Shown piece after piece: positions 60,065 to 64,000 of a stretch of DNA of 64,000 nucleotides. The first letter of the stretch is position 1, and each line of letters begins with the position of its first letter. Where the stretch lies: positions 91,932 through 155,931 of the forward strand of contig JAPDQB010000007.1 of the NCBI GenBank assembly GCA_034506175.1, in the 5' to 3' direction. A model generated the notes under the pieces. That model was not told the origin of the DNA and did not search any database. It worked only from the letters and a program-made list of their open reading frames with translations. Source of the stretch: a candidate division KSB1 bacterium (GTDB taxonomy: Bacteria; Zhuqueibacterota; Zhuqueibacteria; Zhuqueibacterales; Zhuqueibacteraceae). The position numbers and the translations under genes were made by a program.

Positions 60065-62464
60065 ATGATTCTCCATTCACTCCGCCTGCAAAATTTTCGC
60101 CGCTTTCGCCGCGCTGAAATCGAGTTTCCCGAAAATGTGATCGGCCTGCTGGGCCGCAACGGCGCCGGCAAATCAACGCTGCTGGAGGCAATGGCGTGGG
60201 CGCTTTACGGCGGCCGCGCGGCGCGAACCGACAAGCTGCAGATTCGCTCGCAATTCGCCGGCGAGCGCGAGAGCTGCGAAGTGGAATTGACGTTCACGCT
60301 CGGCGGCGAAAAGTATCGCGTCTTACGTTCGCTGGCCGGCAAAAATGCCGCGGTCGAAGCGGCGCTGTATCACGGCGACAGCCTCGAGCCGGCCGCGGTT
60401 CGCGACAGCGGGGTCAATCAGGCGATTGAAAAACTTCTCGGGCTTGATCACCGCGCCTTCGAGGCCTCGATTTTTGCCAAGCAGAAAGAATTGGCGGCGT
60501 TGAGCGATTTGCAAGACGAGCAGCGCCGCAAAATCGTCAGCCGTCTGATCAATCTCGAAGCGGTTGATCGCGCGCGCCAGCACGTTTTGAGCGACGCCAA
60601 CGAGAAGCGAAAATTTCTCGAAGGTGCGCAGGCCGCGCAGGTTGATATTCCCACCCTCGAGCAACAACTTTCACAACAACAAAAAAACCTGGAATCGGCG
60701 CAAGCGTTGTTGCGGCAGCAGGAAGAGCGCGCCCGTGAATTTGCCGTTCGGCTCGAGATGGTGCGTAAAAAATCAGATGAAGAAAGCCTCCGCCGCGATC
60801 AATACAATCGGTGGCAGGCGGAGCTCGCGCTCCTTCGCAGCCGGCAGCAGGAGCTGGCGCGGCAGCAGCAGCAGATTGAAAAAGATCAACAGGAGATCCT
60901 CCGCGAGCAGCCCCGGCTCGAGGCGCTGCGGCCGCAGCGTGATGAGCTCGCCAGACTGAGCCGCGAGCGCGAGGCGCTGCTCTTGCAGCAGCAAAAATCC
61001 ATTCAGCTTGAAGAGAAGAAAAAATTCGCCGGAAATCTGCTGGCGCAAATTTCCGCGCGGCAGGCGGAGGCCAAGAACTGGCAACAACAACTCGAGGCGT
61101 TGCAAAAACTCAATGAGCACGAAGCCGCCCTCGAGAAGCGCCATCAGCAAACCCAGGCCGACCTGCTCAAATGGCGCGCCGAAGAAAGACGGTTGAGCAA
61201 TGAATTGGAAGGCATTAAAACGCGCGGCACGGATTTGAAATCCAAGCTCGAGCAGGTGCAGAAGCTTGGCGCACAAAGCCCCTGTCCGGTGTGCACGCGG
61301 CCGCTGGCCGAGCATTTTCCGAATGTGATGAAGCACTTTGATGAGGCGCTGGTTAAATTGCGCCATGAATACGCGCAGATAAATGAAGCGCGCAAACAAG
61401 CGGAGGCGGCTTTGCACCGGGCCGAGGCCGCCGATGAGGCGGTGCGGCAGGAACAAAAAAATCTCGGCGCGCAACGCGAACGTCTGGCGCAAGTACAAAA
61501 TAACTTGCTGCGCCGGCAAAACGAGATTGATAATTTGCAAAAACAACTGCAAGAGGTGCAGAATGAAATTCATCATCTCGGCCCGGTAACGTTTGAGGCG
61601 GCGCGATTGACGCAGGTGAATGCGGCGCTTCGTGAAGTTGAAGCGCAGGCGCAAGAATTGACCAAACTGGAAGCACACGCCAGCCGCCTGCCGGAAATCA
61701 GCCGCCGTTTGGCCGAAACGCAAAAACAAATTTCGGAATCAAAAGAAAATGAGGCGGCGTTGCAGGCGCATTTGCGAACGTTGCAATTCAACGAAGAAAG
61801 CTACCTGGCGACCAGGCGTGAATACGAAGAGGCCAATGCAAATTATCTCCGGAGTCAGCAGCAGCTTGGCGAGGCGAAAGGCCAGGTCAATGTTGCCGAG
61901 GCCGAAGTGCGCAATCTCGAGCAAGCGCTCGGCAAGGCGCGCGAGCTGCAGGAGACGATTCGCCGAACCAAGCGCGAGGTGATGCTACTCGATTCGTTGC
62001 AGGGGCATTTGAAAATTTTCCGCGCCGAGCTGGGCGGACGTTTGCGGCCGTTGATTGCCGATCGCGCTTCCGAGCTGCTGCGGATGATCACCGCCGGGCG
62101 TTATAGCTTGTTGGAGCTGGACGAGTCGTATAATATTTTTCTCTACGACCGCCGGGAACGCTACAGCCTGGCGCGCTTTTCCGGCGGCGAGCAGGACGTG
62201 GCCAATCTCTGCCTGCGTGTGGCGATCAGCCAGGTCATCGCGCAGCGCTCGGGCAAGCCGCCGCTGCAATTTATCGTGCTCGACGAGATTTTCGGCTCGC
62301 AGGATGAAGAGCGCAAGATGATGGTGCTGGCGACATTGCAGCAACTGAGCCATTATTTTCGGCAGATTTTCTTGATCACGCATGTCGAGAGCATCAAGGA
62401 AAATTTGCCGGTGGCTTTGCAAGTGGAAATGGTTGGGGAGGCGAGCGAGGTGAAGGTGATGTAG
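60065..62464 (+). CDS. sbcC: SbcC/Rad50-type SMC ATPase subunit
   Basis: A 799-residue ATPase, shorter than E. coli SbcC (about 1050) but similar to Rad50-like proteins of many phyla. It has a Walker A loop (LLGRNGAGKSTLLEAMAWAL), a long coiled coil with the zinc hook SPCPVCTRPL near residue 410, signature motif ARFSGGEQDVANLCLRVAIS and Walker B FIVLDEIFGSQDEERKMM. Two subunits join through the hook. It drives the nuclease SbcD on DNA ends. The ATG at 60065 is 9 nt after the sbcD stop. Confidence 0.93.
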   Translation: MILHSLRLQNFRRFRRAEIEFPENVIGLLGRNGAGKSTLLEAMAWALYGGRAARTDKLQIRSQFAGERESCEVELTFTLGGEKYRVLRSLAGKNAAVEAALYHGDSLEPAAVRDSGVNQAIEKLLGLDHRAFEASIFAKQKELAALSDLQDEQRRKIVSRLINLEAVDRARQHVLSDANEKRKFLEGAQAAQVDIPTLEQQLSQQQKNLESAQALLRQQEERAREFAVRLEMVRKKSDEESLRRDQYNRWQAELALLRSRQQELARQQQQIEKDQQEILREQPRLEALRPQRDELARLSREREALLLQQQKSIQLEEKKKFAGNLLAQISARQAEAKNWQQQLEALQKLNEHEAALEKRHQQTQADLLKWRAEERRLSNELEGIKTRGTDLKSKLEQVQKLGAQSPCPVCTRPLAEHFPNVMKHFDEALVKLRHEYAQINEARKQAEAALHRAEAADEAVRQEQKNLGAQRERLAQVQNNLLRRQNEIDNLQKQLQEVQNEIHHLGPVTFEAARLTQVNAALREVEAQAQELTKLEAHASRLPEISRRLAETQKQISESKENEAALQAHLRTLQFNEESYLATRREYEEANANYLRSQQQLGEAKGQVNVAEAEVRNLEQALGKARELQETIRRTKREVMLLDSLQGHLKIFRAELGGRLRPLIADRASELLRMITAGRYSLLELDESYNIFLYDRRERYSLARFSGGEQDVANLCLRVAISQVIAQRSGKPPLQFIVLDEIFGSQDEERKMMVLATLQQLSHYFRQIFLITHVESIKENLPVALQVEMVGEASEVKVM

Positions 62465-62477
62465 CGAAATAAATTTT

Positions 62478-62610
62478 AAATTTTCAATTGAAAATTTTTA
62501 ATCGTTTTAACACGGAGACGCGGAGCAAACAGAGAAAACACGAAGATCAATAAATGTGTTTAAAAAGCTTTTCTCCGTTATACTCCGTGAACTCAGCTAC
62601 TTCGTGTTTA
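62478..62610. repeat. Intergenic palindrome and CACGGAG / CACGAAG inverted repeats
   Basis: 62478-62497 is a perfect 20-bp palindrome (AAATTTTCAA and its complement) 14 nt after sbcC. It is followed by CACGGAG (62511) and CACGAAG arms that pair with CTCCGTG (62583) and CTTCGTG (about 62600). Similar CACGAAA arms occur at 47720-47770. No gene is seen in 62465-62692. Confidence 0.6.
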
Positions 62611-62692
62611 AAGAACGTTTTGCCTCACATGATGTCACGTTGAACGGGACATCGGTTTTCAGCTTAGCTGAAATTTCGAATTAGACAGTATT

Positions 62693-63367
62693 ATGAAAGC
62701 AAACATGCCTCTCATAACCGGCAAAATGCAAATTGCGCACACGGTTTATCATGCCATGTATATGCCTGAGGAAAACGGCCCGCATCCGACGTTGATCGTC
62801 TTGCACGGCTTTGGCCAGCGTGCGGATGAGTTCATCAAGGTTTTTGAGAAACTGCCGCCGCAGGGGATTCTCGTGGCGGCGCCGCAAGCGCCGCATCAGT
62901 TTTATCCGCGCTTTCCAATACGCGAAGTCGGATTCTCCTGGCTCACACGTTACGAGCGCGATCAATCGATTGCGGATTTCATCGGCCACATGCGGCAGTT
63001 TCTCGAATTATTGAAAACCGAACACAGTGCTGATTTGACACGGCTGTATGTGCTCGGTTTTTCGCAGGGCGTGTCGATGGCTTATCGATTTTGGGTGCAT
63101 CGCGCTGCGCCGGTTCGCGGCCTCATCGCGTGCAGCAGCGATCTGCCGCCGGACGTGGCCGAGCGGCTCAGTATTGCGCCGCTGGCGCCAATCCTGCTCG
63201 TTCATGGCCGTGACGATCAAATCGTGCCAATTGCCAAATCGCGCGAAGCCGAGGCGATTTTGCGGGCGCAGGCCATTCCCGCCGAGCTGCTCGAGTTTGA
63301 CGGCGGGCATTATGTTCCGTCGCAGGCAATTGATCGCGTGGCGCAGATGATTGCAAATGGCTGGTAA
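62693..63367 (+). CDS. Alpha/beta-hydrolase, phospholipase/carboxylesterase type
   Basis: A 224-residue cytoplasmic esterase. LIVLHGFGQRADEFIKVF is the oxyanion-hole strand, LYVLGFSQGVSMAYRFWVH the nucleophile elbow (GFSQG, Ser), ILLVHGRDDQIVPIAKSREA the acid (Asp) and LEFDGGHYVP the His. The GFSQG form is typical of the carboxylesterase/phospholipase family (YpfH, YtpA-like, eukaryotic acyl-protein thioesterases). It should hydrolyse short esters; the substrate is unknown. It is monocistronic. A small palindrome (TTTCAGCT-T-AGCTGAAA, 62657-62673) precedes the ATG. A less likely start is the internal ATG five codons later. Confidence 0.88.
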   Translation: MKANMPLITGKMQIAHTVYHAMYMPEENGPHPTLIVLHGFGQRADEFIKVFEKLPPQGILVAAPQAPHQFYPRFPIREVGFSWLTRYERDQSIADFIGHMRQFLELLKTEHSADLTRLYVLGFSQGVSMAYRFWVHRAAPVRGLIACSSDLPPDVAERLSIAPLAPILLVHGRDDQIVPIAKSREAEAILRAQAIPAELLEFDGGHYVPSQAIDRVAQMIANGW

Positions 63368-63446
63368 AACTCCGCCGCAATATTTACTGTTTGCATGATT
63401 GAAGACAACGACATATTGATTATGCCCATACGAATTGGTTGAACCG

Positions 63447-63780
63447 ATGAAAAAACAAACGAAAAAGTTTCATCACATGCTGCGCCAGCTTACGCGCGAG
63501 CTGAAAAAATGTACGGCGGGCGGCTGAAGAAAGTCGTGCTGTTTGGCTCCTACGCCCTGGCGAGGCGACACCGGACAGTGATATCGACATCTTGGTTGTT
63601 CTGGAAAATCTAAAAAGTACTTACAAGGAAGCCGGCCGGCTTAGTCCCCTTCTTGCGGACCTCGGCCTTAAATATGACATCGTGCCCTTCTGCCTGCCGA
63701 TCCGCTTCACCGAATATGAAAAAGCCGATACCCCTTTACTATCAAATGTGCATCGCGAAGGGGTTATCGTATATGGATAA
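63447..63780 (+). pseudogene. MNT-type nucleotidyltransferase with two frameshifts
   Basis: Three frames together spell one small nucleotidyltransferase. 63447 onward gives MKKQTKKFHHMLRQLTRELK, 63509 onward gives MYGGRLKKVVLFGSYA, and about 63562 onward gives EATPDSDIDILVVLENL and LKYDIVPFCLPIRFTEYEKA to TAA 63778-63780. The joined GSYA...EATPDSDID is the GSxxxGxxxxxSDxD active site. One base is missing at an A6 run (63504-63509) and one in CCCTGG near 63552. Either the gene is dead or the assembly has two indels here. Its stop overlaps the HEPN start, as in MNT/HEPN pairs. Confidence 0.8.
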
Positions 63781-63928
63781 AAGTATTTCCCGATTGCTGC
63801 GGCTTGCGCAGGAAAGCATTCAAGGCGCACGAGTGTTGCTTAAGGAAAATTTCCCGGGACAATCAGCTTCAGGGTATCCCCTCGGTGAACCCCGTCTTGC
63901 ACCGAGGGGTCAAATGATTTATATTTGA
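63773..63928 (+). pseudogene. HEPN-domain gene interrupted by an insertion sequence
   Basis: ATG 63773 overlaps the MNT stop. MDKSISRLLRLAQESIQGARVLLKENFPGQSAS is the first helix region of MNT-partner HEPN proteins (wording split: MDKSISRLLRLAQESIQGAR then VLLKENFPGQSAS). After about 63875 the sequence no longer matches (GYPLGEPRLAPRGQMIYI) and stops at 63928, where intact members continue with the RxxxxH helix pair. The break coincides with a palindromic element end. Confidence 0.75.
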
Positions 63929-64000
63929 GATGGAGTTTTCCAGTTCTGTGGCAAAAGCTCGGCGACGCGCGAGATGGGATAATCAGCAATGCGGGTTAGC
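63877..64000 (-). mobile_element. End of an insertion sequence, probably IS66-like
   Basis: The minus strand from 63999 to a TAA at 63921-63919 reads LTRIADYPISRVAELLPQNW then KTPSQI. The xxELLPxNW ending is that of IS66-type transposases. Outside the stop, CCCCTCGGTG (about 63879-63888) and CACCGAGGGG (63900-63909) form a 10-bp inverted repeat at the border with the HEPN remnant. The element continues past the window, so its boundary, other end and target duplication cannot be seen. Confidence 0.55.
63919..64000 (-). CDS. Transposase C-terminus (partial)
   Basis: Only 26 codons plus the stop are in the window; the rest lies to the right. The tail ADYPISRVAELLPQNW resembles the IS66 C-terminal module (xxIxELLPxxW). 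The assignment rests on this short motif and on the gene sitting at the edge of a disrupted gene. Confidence 0.5.
   Translation of the reverse strand, partial: LTRIADYPISRVAELLPQNWKTPSQI

Overview
The window looks like a chromosomal segment of an uncultivated Gram-negative bacterium of the FCB group, most likely candidate phylum KSB1 or a Calditrichota relative. Three large secreted proteins end in a PNPFNP / GxxxYRL type C-terminal sorting domain (type IX secretion style). There are two TonB-dependent receptors with carboxypeptidase-like plug extensions, two Omp85-type barrels, many multihaem cytochromes, and intergenic low-complexity repeats of a kind I associate with such genomes. The phylum call is inference from protein style; there is no rRNA in the window and I saw no tRNA.

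Layout. 1-1814: end of a HerA-like ATPase gene and a coiled-coil repeat gene with a decayed second copy. 1910-7993 (minus): operon of a DUF4331 protein, a TPR protein and a TonB-dependent receptor. 8191-11713 (plus): two Omp85-like barrels and rsmE. 11714-12500: relic region with the tail of an outer-membrane barrel gene. 12642-16189: a two-domain GlcG/HbpS-like lipoprotein candidate translationally coupled to an outer-membrane barrel. 16756-33341: the centrepiece, a long plus-strand cluster encoding a 10-haem cytochrome with LVIVD repeats, a small multihaem protein, a cNMP-domain/4x[4Fe-4S] fusion, a bis-His cytochrome b, a second 10-haem membrane-anchored cytochrome, an FHA protein, a flavoprotein-FHA-FHA-ferredoxin fusion, a PP2C phosphatase, a Ser/Thr kinase with PEGA domains and a TPR protein. 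It is followed by a 1647-residue secreted repeat protein. 38527-41780 (minus): a sulfur-handling operon (MerR regulator, SQR-like flavoprotein, DUF1641, TusE/DsrC-like, DsrE-like). 42068-49948 (minus): secreted protein, M14 peptidase, aminotransferase, Pnkp-like kinase-phosphatase, a truncated hydrolase and a cold-shock protein. 50112-55896: secreted six-hairpin-like protein, an unknown gene pair, a metallo-beta-lactamase nuclease, and a broken antitoxin/Doc pair. 56250-58755 (minus): btuB-type receptor under a cobalamin riboswitch with promoter and terminator. 58868-62464: sbcDC. 62693-64000: an esterase, then a decayed MNT/HEPN pair interrupted by an insertion sequence running off the window.

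Working hypothesis for the central cluster: electrons move between a cytoplasmic ferredoxin/flavoprotein side, a membrane cytochrome b and periplasmic or surface multihaem cytochromes, and the module is controlled by Ser/Thr phosphorylation (kinase, phosphatase, four FHA domains in two proteins). One FHA pair is covalently fused to the flavoprotein, whose ferredoxin domain has Asp at the third iron-ligand position. This combination is not one I can match to a named system.

Regulatory texture. Several candidate promoters share a TTGCAT or TTGCAG -35, a 17-bp spacer and a TATATT-like -10. A 31-bp palindrome with GACCGGTC cores recurs three times intergenically, with a fourth half copy.
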